NCBI RefSeq assembly: GCF_003032475.1
Contig: NZ_CP028369.1
Span: forward strand, 7,936,001 to 8,000,000
Source of the DNA: Streptomyces sp. P3
GTDB lineage: Bacteria > Actinomycetota > Actinomycetes > Streptomycetales > Streptomycetaceae
DNA length: 64,000 nt
Direction: 5' to 3'
A program made the translations under genes and the position numbers. Below the pieces are notes generated by a model that had not been told where the DNA came from, ran no database searches, and saw only the letters and a list, made by a program, of their open reading frames with translations. Of this stretch, positions 16,623-25,274 are shown one piece after another. The number at the start of each line of letters is the position of its first letter. The stretch's first letter is position 1.

Positions 16623-18373
16623 GACTTCTGCCTTTCGGAGGTGGCGGTGCGCTGCAGGGCTGCGCCGGCGCCGACGAGGACGCGGATGACCGCGAAGCCC
16701 GCCAGCACCAGCACGGTGAGCACGGTGCAGTAGGCGAAGGCGACGCCGTACCGGCCCGTGCCGGCGGCACTGAGGACCTGAGACGTGATGATCTTCGTCT
16801 GGGGGGTGACCAGCAGGACGATCGTGGAGACGGAGGTCATGCTGCGGGCGAAGCTGTAGCTCAGCCCGGTCAGCAGCGCCGGCCGGATGAGGGGGAGCGT
16901 CACCCGGCGGAAGGTCTGCAGGGGGCTCGCCCCCAGGTCGGTCGACGCCTGCTCGATGTAGGGGTGCAGTTGGGTGAGCGAGCCCACCGCGGTGCGCTGG
17001 CCGGCCGGAACGCTGCGGACGATGTACGCGAGCACGATGGCGACCGCGCCCCCCGCGACGGCGCTCCCGCCCACCAGACTCGGCAGCGCGTGCACCGGGC
17101 CGATCCACCGGTCCGGCCGGTACGCCAGCACGAACCCGATGCCCAGCACGGTGCCGGGGACGGCGACGCCCAGCGTGCCGCCGAGGTCGAGCAGCCAGGC
17201 CGTGCGGTCCAGGTGCCGCACGACGAGCCAGGCGATGACCAGACCGACGATGCCCGCCACGGGAGTGGCGATGGCGGCGAACTTGAGCGTGTCCAGCACC
17301 GCCTCCACGCCGACCCCGGCGACGACCTCCTCGAGATAGTCGAGGGTGAACGTGTTGTCGACGCCGAACACCCGGGTCATGGACCCCGCGATCACGGTGC
17401 CGTAGAGGCTGAGGATCACCGCGGCGGCCAGCAGCGCCAGGCCGTAGAACGGCCACCTGGCCCAGCCGCCGATCAGATGGACGCTGCCGGAGGGCCGGCC
17501 GGTGATGGTGGTGCGCACCTTCCGGTTCATCCACCGCCGCTGCCCGAAGTACATCGCCAGCGACGGCACCAGCAGGATCACGCAGTAGACCGAGGCGCCG
17601 GTGATGTCGTACTCACCGGTGACCGCCAGGTAGGCGCGGCCGGCCAGGACGGTGTAGTCGCCGCCCAGCACCAGGGGGTTGGCCAGGTCGGCGATCGCCT
17701 CCACGAACAGCAGCAGGAACGGCGCGACCAGCCCCGGGGCCACCAGCGGCAGGATCACCGTGCGCAGGATCCGCCACCGGGAGGCGCCCATGTTCATCGC
17801 CGCCTCCTCCAGTGCCGGGTCCAGACCCCGCAGCATGCCGAGCAGCCCCAGATACGCCACGGGAAAGAGCGACAGGGACAGCACGAACACCAGCCCGTCG
17901 AGGCCGTAGATGTCGTACTCCAGGCCGAACACGCCGTTGCTGACGACGCCGCGCCGCCCGTACAGCACGACCGTGGCCGTGGCGATCGCGAACGGCGGGC
18001 TGACGATCGGCAGCAGGGCGACGACGTGCAGGATCCTCTTGCCCGGCACGTCGAGCCGGGCCTGGACGAAGGCGAACAGGAAGCCGAGCGCCGTGCCGCA
18101 GACCCCGACGAGCGTGCCGAGCACCAGGGTGTTGCGCAGCACGACCAGGTCGACCCACGAGGTGAAGAACTCCGCGTAGCGCGGCAGCGCGTCGGGCGCG
18201 AAGGCGGTGGCGAGCACCGCGACCAGGGGAACCGCCGCGCCGATCACGACCAGCAGGGCGACGGCGGTGATCAGGATGCCCACGCCCAGGTCGGGCCGGC
18301 GGCGCCTGCGCGGCACCGCCGCCCCGGTCGGGGCGGACGGGGACGGCGCACGGCCGGAGAGCGTCGTGGTCAT
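16619..18373 (-). CDS. ABC importer permease, fused two-domain (FbpB-like)
   Basis: A 584-residue protein with about 12 membrane segments in two homologous halves. Each half has its own cytoplasmic EAA loop: LEEAAMNMGASRWRILRTVILP in the first and IEQASTDLGASPLQTFRRVTLP in the second, both contacting the ATPase. Such tandem permeases are usual for ferric-ion and related importers. The N-terminus is a short basic, disordered tail. It overlaps the lipoprotein gene upstream and the ATPase gene downstream by four bases each, so the three are one transcriptional and translational unit. Confidence 0.92.
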   Translation of the reverse strand: MTTTLSGRAPSPSAPTGAAVPRRRRRPDLGVGILITAVALLVVIGAAVPLVAVLATAFAPDALPRYAEFFTSWVDLVVLRNTLVLGTLVGVCGTALGFLFAFVQARLDVPGKRILHVVALLPIVSPPFAIATATVVLYGRRGVVSNGVFGLEYDIYGLDGLVFVLSLSLFPVAYLGLLGMLRGLDPALEEAAMNMGASRWRILRTVILPLVAPGLVAPFLLLFVEAIADLANPLVLGGDYTVLAGRAYLAVTGEYDITGASVYCVILLVPSLAMYFGQRRWMNRKVRTTITGRPSGSVHLIGGWARWPFYGLALLAAAVILSLYGTVIAGSMTRVFGVDNTFTLDYLEEVVAGVGVEAVLDTLKFAAIATPVAGIVGLVIAWLVVRHLDRTAWLLDLGGTLGVAVPGTVLGIGFVLAYRPDRWIGPVHALPSLVGGSAVAGGAVAIVLAYIVRSVPAGQRTAVGSLTQLHPYIEQASTDLGASPLQTFRRVTLPLIRPALLTGLSYSFARSMTSVSTIVLLVTPQTKIITSQVLSAAGTGRYGVAFAYCTVLTVLVLAGFAVIRVLVGAGAALQRTATSERQKS

Positions 18374-19449
18374 GACTTGGGCGCCTGCGCGACTTCTTCG
18401 TCGAACCGCTTGGTCAGCGCCGGCTTCGCCGCTCCGGCCCGGGCCGCGTCGTAGTCCACCAGCTTGACGGAGGCCAGGTTCACGACCTTGCCGGAGACCT
18501 TGGCGGCGGGGTTGGTGGGGACCTGGTAGGCCTTGACTCCGGCGCCTATCTCCTGAGCCTGCGGTGTGAGCGCCCAGTCGACGAACTTCCGCGCGCTCAC
18601 CGGGTCCTTCCCGCCCTTGACCAGCGCGACGCCGCCGGTCTCGTAGCCCGTGCCCTCGGCGGGGAAGGTCACCTCCAGGCCCGGGAAGCCGGCCTCCTTG
18701 GTGGCTGTGCAGTCATGGGAGAACAGGACGCCGACGGCGACCTCGCCGCGCGCCGTCATCTGCGCCGGCGCCGAGCCGGACTTGGTGTACTGCAGCACGT
18801 TGGGGTGCAGCTTGCGCATGTACGCCAACGCCTTGTCCTCGTCCCCGCCGGCCAGCCGCACCTGCGTCCACAGGGCCGTGTAGGCCGTGCCCGACGTGGA
18901 CGGATGCGCGATGCCGATGTCGTCCTTCAGCTTCGGGTCGAGCAGGTCGGCCCAGGACCGCGGGGCGCTGAGACCCTTCTCCTTCAACAGCGCGCCGTTG
19001 CTGCAGAATCCGAGCACACCGACGTAGACGCCGGTCCACAGACCGGAGGCGTCCTTGTACTTGGCGGGGATGGCGGCCGCGTTCGGCGACACGTACGGCT
19101 CCAGCAGCTTCTGGTCGCCGGCGGCCGCGTACCCGTCCGCCGGGCCGCCGTACCAGACGTCGAACTCCGCGTTGCCCTTGCCGGCCTGGATCCGGGCCAG
19201 CGCCTCGCCGCTGGAGAGCCGGACGAAGTCGGCCTTCACTCCGGAGGTCTTCGCGAACTGCTTCGTGGTGGCGGCGCACCACTCCTCGGTGGCGCCGCAG
19301 GCGACGTGCACGACGCCACCGTCCTGTGCGGCGCCGACGTCGCCCGCCTCGCGCGCACAGCCGCTCGCGGCGGCGACCACGGCCGCCAGAACCGCTGCCG
19401 TCACTGCCGCGCCGCGGCGCGATCGTCTTTCCCTAGTCACGACTGTCAC
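18370..19449 (-). CDS. ABC substrate-binding lipoprotein, Fe3+-type (AfuA/FbpA family)
   Basis: A 359-residue lipoprotein: basic N-terminus, hydrophobic helix and lipobox AAASGC near residue 31, then a type II periplasmic-binding fold beginning VVHVACGATEEWCAATTKQF. Motifs EFDVWYGGPADGYAAAG and IGIAHPSTSGTAYTALW are characteristic of the AfuA/FbpA and phosphonate-binding group. GTG 19449 is preceded by GGAGG at an 8-bp distance. It heads the importer operon, 139 bp downstream of a two-component system on the same strand. Ferric iron is the likeliest substrate, but 2-aminoethylphosphonate or another oxyanion cannot be excluded; the Tyr pair used for iron was not verified. Confidence 0.88.
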   Translation of the reverse strand: MTVVTRERRSRRGAAVTAAVLAAVVAAASGCAREAGDVGAAQDGGVVHVACGATEEWCAATTKQFAKTSGVKADFVRLSSGEALARIQAGKGNAEFDVWYGGPADGYAAAGDQKLLEPYVSPNAAAIPAKYKDASGLWTGVYVGVLGFCSNGALLKEKGLSAPRSWADLLDPKLKDDIGIAHPSTSGTAYTALWTQVRLAGGDEDKALAYMRKLHPNVLQYTKSGSAPAQMTARGEVAVGVLFSHDCTATKEAGFPGLEVTFPAEGTGYETGGVALVKGGKDPVSARKFVDWALTPQAQEIGAGVKAYQVPTNPAAKVSGKVVNLASVKLVDYDAARAGAAKPALTKRFDEEVAQAPKS

Positions 19450-19532
19450 GACGTTGACCTCCGCGTGTGCGAGCCCGACCGGCCCGGCCGAGCGATGTTG
19501 CGGCCACGTTAGGAGCGGGTGAACGGGCCTGC

Positions 19533-19571
19533 GGTGACGCAGTGGTGAGCCTCGGTGACAGCGCCGTCACC
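19533..19571. promoter_or_regulatory. Phased GGTGA repeats and hairpin before the ABC operon
   Basis: GGTGA occurs at 19533, 19544 and 19554, spaced 11 and 10 bp, and the last is part of CGGTGAC-6bp-GTCACCG (19553-19572). Direct repeats one helical turn apart are the usual binding pattern of OmpR/PhoB regulators, and such a regulator is encoded immediately upstream. They lie in the 139-bp gap between the regulator gene and the lipoprotein gene. Confidence 0.45.
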
Positions 19572-19588
19572 GGCGGGCCCCGGGGCCG

Positions 19589-20371
19589 TCAGCGGGCCGC
19601 CGCCGGCTTCTGCGGCTCCTCGCCGGGATCGCCGTCGCTCCCCGCGCCGCCCGCACCGTCCTCCACGGGCAGGTCCGGCATCAGATAGCCGACGCCGCGC
19701 AGCGTGCGCAGGTACGCCGAGCCGCCCGGCGCGCTGGCCAGCCGCGAACGCAGCCGGTACACCGTGGACTTGACCACGTCCCGTCCGCCCAGCAGGTCGG
19801 TGGCGCCCCACACCTCCCGCAGCAGGTCCTGCCAGGACTGCGGCACACCGCGTCGGGAGGCCAGGTGGGACAGCAGTTTGAACTCCGTGAACGGCAGGTC
19901 CAGCCGGCGTCCGGCCAGCGTCGCCGACTGCGCCGCCGGATCGATCACCAGACGGCCCACACGGACCGCGCCGCCGCTGCCCCGGCGGTGCCGGCGCACC
20001 AGGGCCTGGGCGCGCAGCGCCACCTCGCGCGGGTGGAACGGCTTGGTCACGTAGTCGTCGGCGCCGTGCTCCAGGCCCGAGATCACGTCGTCGTGCCCCG
20101 ACAGCGCGGTGAGCAGCATGACCGGTACGTCCGACCGGGCCCGGATCCGGCCGCACAGGGTGAGCCCGTCCATCGCCGGCATCATCACGTCCAGCACGAC
20201 CAGGTCGACCGCGTGGTGGCGCAGCAGGTTCAGCGCGGTCGCCCCGTCGTGCGCGGTGAGCACGGTGAACCCCTGCGTCTGCAGGGCGAACTCGATGATG
20301 ATCGTCATCTGCGGTTCGTCGTCGACCACCAGGACGGTTGGCCCGGCCGCGGTCTGTGCCGAAGCCGTCAT
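19589..20371 (-). CDS. Two-component response regulator, OmpR/PhoB family
   Basis: A 260-residue regulator. The receiver domain has the acidic pair VLVVDDEPQ, phospho-acceptor LVVLDVMMPAMDG, switch Thr LLTALSGHDD and Lys YVTKPFHPRE. The C-terminal winged helix includes FTEFKLLSHLASR, and the wing GRDVVKSTVYRLRSRL ends in LRTLRGVGYLMP. A Gly/Asp-rich tail follows. The ATG overlaps the kinase stop (ATGA, 20368-20371). Location directly before the ABC importer suggests that importer is its target; phased repeats at 19533-19558 support this. Confidence 0.93.
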   Translation of the reverse strand: MTASAQTAAGPTVLVVDDEPQMTIIIEFALQTQGFTVLTAHDGATALNLLRHHAVDLVVLDVMMPAMDGLTLCGRIRARSDVPVMLLTALSGHDDVISGLEHGADDYVTKPFHPREVALRAQALVRRHRRGSGGAVRVGRLVIDPAAQSATLAGRRLDLPFTEFKLLSHLASRRGVPQSWQDLLREVWGATDLLGGRDVVKSTVYRLRSRLASAPGGSAYLRTLRGVGYLMPDLPVEDGAGGAGSDGDPGEEPQKPAAAR

Positions 20372-21174
20372 GACGCGTCGGGCAGGGTCAGCAGGAACGT
20401 CGTCCCGCGGGACGACGCGGTGTGCACCATGATCTCGCCTCCGTGCAGCTCCACCACCGTCTTCGTGATCACGAGACCGAGGCCGGTCCCGTCGGCCAGC
20501 GGCCGCCCGGTGGCGAAGCGGTGGAACAGCCGGTGCCGCTCGGCCCGTGTCATGCCGGCGCCGTCGTCGGTGACGTAGACGGCGACGCCGGTGTCGATGA
20601 GCGCGACGCGGACGTCGATGCTCCCGCCCGTGGTGGTGAACCGGCTCGCGTTCGACAGCAGGTTCGTCAGTGCCTGTCGCAACAGCATCGGGTCCGCCGG
20701 GATCCGCGGCATCACCTGCGGAACGTCCAGACCGACCCGCTGGTCGCGCTGGGCGCACAGCGGACGCATCGCGGTGACGACGTCCCGTGCCACCACCGAC
20801 ACGTCCACCTTCTCCATGCGCGGCGTGAACAGCCCCGCCTCGATCTTCGCCTGGATCAGGAGGCTCTCGCACAGGCCGATGACCTGCGTCGACTGGTGGT
20901 CGGCGACCAGCAGCAACCTCTCCTGCGCCGCGGTCAGCGGACCCGGGGACCTCTCCCGCAGCAGATCCACCGCGCCCTTGATCATGCTGAGCGGGGTGCG
21001 CAGCTCGTGGCTGAGCGCGGTGACCTGCTCGGCCCGGCGCTCCACCAGGTGCTCCAGCCGGGCCAGCTCCGCCACCCGGGCCGAGGCGCTTCGGCGCATG
21101 CGGCAGAACGTCAGCAGACCGGCGGGGCCCGCACCGCCGAGCGCCGCCACCGGCAACCACCAGGCGGTGACCAT
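20368..21174 (-). CDS. Two-component sensor histidine kinase without extracytoplasmic sensor
   Basis: A 268-residue kinase. A single hydrophobic N-terminal segment (about residues 2-24) is followed straight away by the dimerisation helix with the phospho-acceptor ALSHELRTPLSMIKG. The ATPase domain has N-box LTNLLSNASRF, G1 VTDDGAGM, F box LFHRF and G2 GTGLGLVITK. There is no room for a periplasmic or HAMP/PAS sensor domain, so input must come through the membrane helix or a partner protein, perhaps the ABC importer. The start ATG has GGAGGA 6 bp upstream. It forms an operon with the response regulator. Confidence 0.92.
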   Translation of the reverse strand: MVTAWWLPVAALGGAGPAGLLTFCRMRRSASARVAELARLEHLVERRAEQVTALSHELRTPLSMIKGAVDLLRERSPGPLTAAQERLLLVADHQSTQVIGLCESLLIQAKIEAGLFTPRMEKVDVSVVARDVVTAMRPLCAQRDQRVGLDVPQVMPRIPADPMLLRQALTNLLSNASRFTTTGGSIDVRVALIDTGVAVYVTDDGAGMTRAERHRLFHRFATGRPLADGTGLGLVITKTVVELHGGEIMVHTASSRGTTFLLTLPDAS

Positions 21175-21223
21175 GGCCCGTCCTCCTCAAGGGACCGCCG
21201 TCGTGCACGGGGCGAGGCGGACT

Positions 21224-21238
21224 CGTGCATTGTGCACG
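21224..21238. promoter_or_regulatory. CGTGCA-TTG-TGCACG palindrome between kinase and TetR gene
   Basis: Perfect 6-bp arms with a 3-bp centre, in the 194-bp divergent gap (21175-21368). A further GTGCAC occurs at 21203. It may be an operator for the TetR protein or for the kinase operon. No decisive promoter hexamers were seen. Confidence 0.4.
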
Positions 21239-21368
21239 GCGCCCACCGTCACGACAATCGGCTCCCAGCCCGACATTTTGGTAACGGCGCCGGGCAGCGG
21301 CGTGGCCAATGGCGGAGAAGGCCGGAATCCTCGCCCTTCGGGGGGAGGAGCATGTCAGGCTGGGGATC

Positions 21369-21947
21369 ATGCCGTCCTCTTCCTCCCGCCGCACCGCCAG
21401 ACAGGCCGACCTGCTGGAACGACTCGTCGCACTGGTGACGGCGGAGGGGTTCGCCCATCTCACGCTCGACGACCTCGCCGAGCGGCTGCGCTGCTCCAAG
21501 ACGACGCTGTACCAGCTCGCCCGCAGCAAGCAGGGGCTGGTCGTCGAGGCGGTCAAGCACTACTTCCGCGGGGCGACCGAGGCCGTCGAGAAGCGGGTGG
21601 CGCTGACCGCCGACCCCTCGGACCGCGTGCGGGCCTATCTGACCGCCGTGGCCGAGCAGCTGCGCCCGCTCTCCCGCGGCTTCCTCGACGACGTGGCCGA
21701 CTTCCCGCCCGCCCGCGAGGTGTACGAGGCCAACACCCGGATGGCCGCCGAGCGGGTGCGCCGGCTGATCGCGGAAGGCGTGTCGGACGGCGCCTTCCGC
21801 GAGGTGCACACCGCGTTCGTCGGCGAGGTGGCCGCCGCCACCATGCGGCAGATCCAGCAGGGCGAACTGCAGGCTCGCACCGGACTGACCGACGCGGAGG
21901 CCTACGAACAGCTCGCCTCGCTGATCGTGCACGCCGTCTCCTCCTGA
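21369..21947 (+). CDS. TetR-family transcriptional regulator
   Basis: A 192-residue regulator. The N-terminal helix-turn-helix is ERLVALVTAEGFAHLTLDDL, then ERLRCSKTTLYQLARSKQGL, and the remainder is an all-helical ligand-binding domain. The ATG at 21369 is preferred because the DNA-binding domain starts 15 residues later; the frame extends upstream to 21309 with no domain content. It lies 326 bp upstream of an acyl-CoA dehydrogenase and SDR pair on the same strand. A perfect 9-bp inverted repeat sits just upstream of that pair and is a candidate operator. A fatty-acid or branched acyl-CoA ligand is an inference from context. Confidence 0.88.
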   Translation: MPSSSSRRTARQADLLERLVALVTAEGFAHLTLDDLAERLRCSKTTLYQLARSKQGLVVEAVKHYFRGATEAVEKRVALTADPSDRVRAYLTAVAEQLRPLSRGFLDDVADFPPAREVYEANTRMAAERVRRLIAEGVSDGAFREVHTAFVGEVAAATMRQIQQGELQARTGLTDAEAYEQLASLIVHAVSS

Positions 21948-22273
21948 GCCGCGCGCCCCACTCTCCGTCCGCCTGCTGTCCGGGGGTGGCCGCCGGTTCT
22001 CCGCCCCGCCTTCCGCCCGGCTCGGTGTCAGGCTCGCTGCCCGGCCTTCCGTCCGGCCTTCCGTCCGGCTCGGCACGCGGCCCCGTCCGGCCATCCGCCC
22101 GGTCACCGTCCGGTCTCGCGGCCGCTTCGCGATCACGTCGGCGACACCGCTCGAGCTGCTCTCAGGCCTGGCTGCGGGCGGCCTTCATGGCGTACCGTGA
22201 ATGATACGTTCGTACGCACGCCAGTATCATTCTCAGTACTCCGCCCATTCCGCACTCCTTCGTGGAGGTCACC
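21948..22273. other. Intergenic region with pyrimidine/GC simple repeats and the acyl-CoA dehydrogenase promoter
   Basis: No gene was seen. From about 22000 to 22110 the sequence is built from imperfect GGCCTTCCGTCC/GGCTCGG-type units. From 22190 to 22235 it becomes AT-richer and holds the inverted repeat described separately. Confidence 0.5.
22199..22232. promoter_or_regulatory. GAATGATAC-N16-GTATCATTC operator candidate
   Basis: Perfect 9-bp inverted arms (22199-22207 and 22224-22232) separated by 16 bp, 42 bp before the acyl-CoA dehydrogenase start, in the only AT-rich patch of the gap. Geometry suits a dimeric or paired repressor such as the TetR protein encoded upstream. Confidence 0.55.
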
Positions 22274-23452
22274 ATGCCTGCCACCCGCGCCCTGCCGACC
22301 GAGGAAGCCGTCGAGCTCATCCAGCTCACCCGCACCCTCGCCGCCAAGGAACTCGCACCCCGGGTCGCCGACGCGGAGGCGGACGGGGCGTTCCCCCGGG
22401 ACGTCTTCCGCACCCTCGGCCGCAGCGGCCTGCTCGGGCTGCCCTTCGCCGAGGATGACGGCGGGGCGGACCAGCCGTACGACGTCTACCTCCAGGTCCT
22501 CGAGGAGATCGCCGCGGTCTGGTCGAGCGTCGCCGTGGGGATCTCGGTGCACGCCCTGTCCTGTTTCCCGCTGGCCCGTTTCGGCGACGCGGAGCAGCGG
22601 CGCAGATGGCTGCCGGACATGCTGGCCGGTGAGCTGCTCGGCGCGTACTGCCTGTCCGAGCCGCACGCCGGGTCCGACCCGGCGGCCATGCTCACGCGCG
22701 CGGTCCGCGACGGCGACTCCTACGTGCTGAACGGCACCAAGGCCTGGACCACGCACGGCGGCTACGCCGACTTCTACACGGTGATGGCCCGCACCTCCGA
22801 CGACCGGACGCACGGCATCTCCTGCTTCCTCGTCCCGGCCGACGCCCCCGGGCTCAGCGCCGACCCGCCGGAGCGCAAGATGGGCCTGACCGGCTCGGCG
22901 ACCGCGACCATGCGGTTCGAGGGCGTCCGGGTGCCCGTCGAACGCCGGATCGGGGAGGAGGGACAGGGGCTGAAGATCGCGCTCGCCTCCCTCGACTGCG
23001 GCCGCCTGGGCATCGCCGCCGTCGCCACGGGTCTCGCCCAGGGCGCCCTCGACCACGCGGTGCGCTACGCCCGCGAGCGGGAGACCTTCGGCAAGCCGAT
23101 CATCGAGCACCAGGGTCTGGCGTTCGTGCTCGCCGACATGGGCGCGGCCATCGAGTCGGCACGGGCCACCGCGCTGGCCGCCGCCCGGCTGAAGGACCTT
23201 GGCCTGCCCTTCACACGGGAGGCGTCCATCGCCAAACTCGTGGCCACGGACAACGCCATGAAGGTGACCACGGACGCCGTGCAGGTCCTCGGGGGGTACG
23301 GATACACCCGTGACTTCCCGGTGGAGCGCTTCATGCGCGAGGCCAAGGTCATGCAGATCTTCGAAGGAACCAACCAGATCCAGCGCATGATCATCTCCCG
23401 TGCGCTGGACCGCGACGAGGGCGGTGTGCTCACCGTCCTCGGCAAGGAGTGA
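22274..23452 (+). CDS. Acyl-CoA dehydrogenase
   Basis: A 392-residue flavoenzyme that introduces the 2,3 double bond into acyl-CoA and passes electrons to ETF. Signatures: AYCLSEPHAGSDPAAM (family pattern 1, substrate and FAD contacts), GTKAWTTHGGYADFY and C-terminal pattern QVLGGYGYTRDFPVERFMREAKVMQIFEGTNQ, where the EGT glutamate is the expected catalytic base. The ATG at 22274 is 5 bp after GGAGG. It is followed closely by an SDR gene, with which it probably acts in short or branched acyl-CoA degradation. The TetR gene upstream may control both. Confidence 0.94.
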   Translation: MPATRALPTEEAVELIQLTRTLAAKELAPRVADAEADGAFPRDVFRTLGRSGLLGLPFAEDDGGADQPYDVYLQVLEEIAAVWSSVAVGISVHALSCFPLARFGDAEQRRRWLPDMLAGELLGAYCLSEPHAGSDPAAMLTRAVRDGDSYVLNGTKAWTTHGGYADFYTVMARTSDDRTHGISCFLVPADAPGLSADPPERKMGLTGSATATMRFEGVRVPVERRIGEEGQGLKIALASLDCGRLGIAAVATGLAQGALDHAVRYARERETFGKPIIEHQGLAFVLADMGAAIESARATALAAARLKDLGLPFTREASIAKLVATDNAMKVTTDAVQVLGGYGYTRDFPVERFMREAKVMQIFEGTNQIQRMIISRALDRDEGGVLTVLGKE

Positions 23453-23454
23453 TG

Positions 23455-24213
23455 ATGCAGCTCGAGAACACCGCCGCCCTCGTCACCGGCGGTGCGTCCG
23501 GCCTCGGCGCGGCCACCGCGCAGGCCCTCGCCGGGCGCGGCGCGCGGGTCTTCGCCCTCGACCTCAAGGACGGCGTCGACAAGGCGCCCGAGGTCGACGG
23601 CGTCACCTATGTGCCCGCCGACGTCACCGACCCCGAGCAGGTCCGGGCCGCCGTCGCGACCGCGGCCGGGTCCGGCGTGCCACTGCGGACGGTCGTCAAC
23701 TGCGCCGGCATCGGCCCGTCGGCGCGGATCCTCGGCAAGAAGGGCGTCCACGACCTCGGCCTGTACGCCAAGGTGATCCAGATCAACCTGGTCGGCACGT
23801 TCAACGTGCTCGCGCTCGCCTCGGAGGCCATCGCCGAGACGGAGGCCGACGCGGACGGCCAGCGGGGCGTCATCGTCAACACCGCCTCGATCGCCGCGTA
23901 CGACGGCCAGATCGGCCAGGCCGCGTACGCCTCCTCCAAGGGCGGGGTCGTCGGGCTGACCCTGCCCGCCGCCCGCGACCTGGCCCAGTACGGCATCCGG
24001 GTGTGCACCATCGCGCCGGGCGTCGTGGAGACGCCGATGCTGGCGACCGTGTCGGAGGAGTTCCGCGCCTCGCTCGCGGCCGGCGTGCCCTTCCCGCGCC
24101 GACTGGCCCGCCCGGAGGAGTACGCCCGGCTGGCGCTGACGATCGTCGACCACGACTACCTCAACGGCGAGACCATCAGGATGGACGGCGCCCTGCGCAT
24201 GGCGCCCCGCTGA
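23455..24213 (+). CDS. SDR-family 3-hydroxyacyl-CoA dehydrogenase-like protein
   Basis: A 252-residue classical short-chain dehydrogenase. The Rossmann motif is TGGASGLGAAT, with Asp at the end of beta-2 (ALDLKD), suggesting NAD+ use. NCAGIG and the Ser-Tyr-Lys active site (NTASIAAYDG, YASSKGG) are present. The overall pattern resembles the HSD17B10/type II 3-hydroxyacyl-CoA dehydrogenase group, which fits its position 2 bp after the acyl-CoA dehydrogenase. ATG 23455 is 5 bp after AAGGAG; GTG 23449 and ATG 23452 are also in frame. It faces the GntR gene convergently. Confidence 0.88.
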   Translation: MQLENTAALVTGGASGLGAATAQALAGRGARVFALDLKDGVDKAPEVDGVTYVPADVTDPEQVRAAVATAAGSGVPLRTVVNCAGIGPSARILGKKGVHDLGLYAKVIQINLVGTFNVLALASEAIAETEADADGQRGVIVNTASIAAYDGQIGQAAYASSKGGVVGLTLPAARDLAQYGIRVCTIAPGVVETPMLATVSEEFRASLAAGVPFPRRLARPEEYARLALTIVDHDYLNGETIRMDGALRMAPR

Positions 24214-24258
24214 ACCGGCCGCGGCGGCCGGGCCCTTGGCCGGCCGGGGCTCGCCGCC

Positions 24259-25044
24259 TCACGGTCTGACCAGCAGCTGGAAGTCGAACGCGTACCGGGA
24301 CGCGCGGTAGATGTGCGTCCCGTACTCGACGGCCCGGCCGGTGTCGTCGTACGCGGTGCGCCGCATGGTCAGCAGGGCCGCCCCCTCCGCCTCGGCGAGG
24401 AGGGCGGCCTCCTCGGCGGTGGCGGAGCGGGCGCCAACCGTCTGACGGGCGCTGTGCAGGGTGACGCCCGCGGTGCGCAGCAGCCGGTACAGGCCCGTCG
24501 ACTCCAGGCGCCCGGTGTCGAAGTCCGGCAGCGCCGGAGACAGGTAGTTGGCCAGGAACGCCACCGGCTGCCCGTGCGTCCCGCGCAGCCGCTCCAGCAG
24601 CGTGACCTCGCTGCCCTCCGCCACGGCCAGTGCGGCGGCTACGTCCGCGGTCGCCGGCACCCGCTCGTTGCGCACCACGCGTGTCGTCGGCCTCTGGCCG
24701 GCCGCCTCCAGGTCGTCGTACAGGCTGCTGAGCTCCAGCGGCCGCTTCACCTGGCTGTGCACCACCTGCGTGCCGACGCCGCGCCGGCGCACCAGCAGCC
24801 CCTTGTCGACGAGCGACTGGATCGCCTGGCGGACCGTCGGGCGGGACAGTCCGAGCCGGGTCGACAGGTCGATCTCGTTGCCCAGCAGATCACCCGGGGT
24901 GAGCGCCCCCCGCTCGATCGCCTTCTCCAGTTGCCGGGCGAGCTGGTGGTAGAGCGGCACCGGGCTGGTGCGGTCCAGTGCGAAGTGCAGCGCGTCGAGC
25001 GCGCAGCCCGGCGTGGCACGGGTCCGGGCGCTGGGCTTCGCCAT
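24259..25044 (-). CDS. GntR-family regulator (HutC/UTRA subfamily)
   Basis: A 261-residue repressor-type protein. The N-terminal winged helix includes PLYHQLARQLEKAIERGAL, then LSTRLGLSRPTVRQAIQSLV and wing GLLVRRRGVGTQV. From residue about 100 the UTRA ligand domain follows, with VTLLERLRGTHGQPVAFLANY and VEYGTHIYRASRYAFDFQL. ATG 25044 has AAGGGG upstream; an earlier in-frame start at 25110 would add residues of no domain value. It is divergent from the sugar ABC operon and separated by a region with a long inverted repeat, so it probably controls that operon and itself in response to a sugar or polyol. Confidence 0.9.
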   Translation of the reverse strand: MAKPSARTRATPGCALDALHFALDRTSPVPLYHQLARQLEKAIERGALTPGDLLGNEIDLSTRLGLSRPTVRQAIQSLVDKGLLVRRRGVGTQVVHSQVKRPLELSSLYDDLEAAGQRPTTRVVRNERVPATADVAAALAVAEGSEVTLLERLRGTHGQPVAFLANYLSPALPDFDTGRLESTGLYRLLRTAGVTLHSARQTVGARSATAEEAALLAEAEGAALLTMRRTAYDDTGRAVEYGTHIYRASRYAFDFQLLVRP

Positions 25045-25204
25045 CGGGGCACCCCTTCGGGTCGTCGGTGCGGCGCGGCCGCAACCGTGGAAACTTTGCG
25101 CCTCCGGCAAGATCAGGTCCGGTTGCCCGGGTGATCGCTCCGTATGGGAGGCTCCTCACGGCGATCGGGACCGGCACTCCCCAGGTGTAGGTCCCGGGAG
25201 CTCG

Positions 25205-25274
25205 CACTGTCAAGGCTTTGTTCTTACATTCGGACCTGCTCGTGAAATGATGTCATAACAAAGTATTGACAGTG
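25205..25274. promoter_or_regulatory. Long inverted repeat in the divergent GntR/ABC promoter region
   Basis: Positions 25205-25229 and 25250-25274 are inverted copies matching at 21 of 25 positions (core CACTGTCAAnnCTTTGTT), separated by 20 bp. Each arm carries TTGACA reading outwards, toward the GntR gene on one side and the ABC operon on the other, so each could hold a -35 box. The -10 boxes are less clear (TTGAAT at 25289 for the ABC side). The inner parts, TTGTTATGACAT and TTGTTCTTACAT, resemble the palindrome at 33324. The whole 408-bp gap (25045-25452) holds no gene. Confidence 0.65.
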
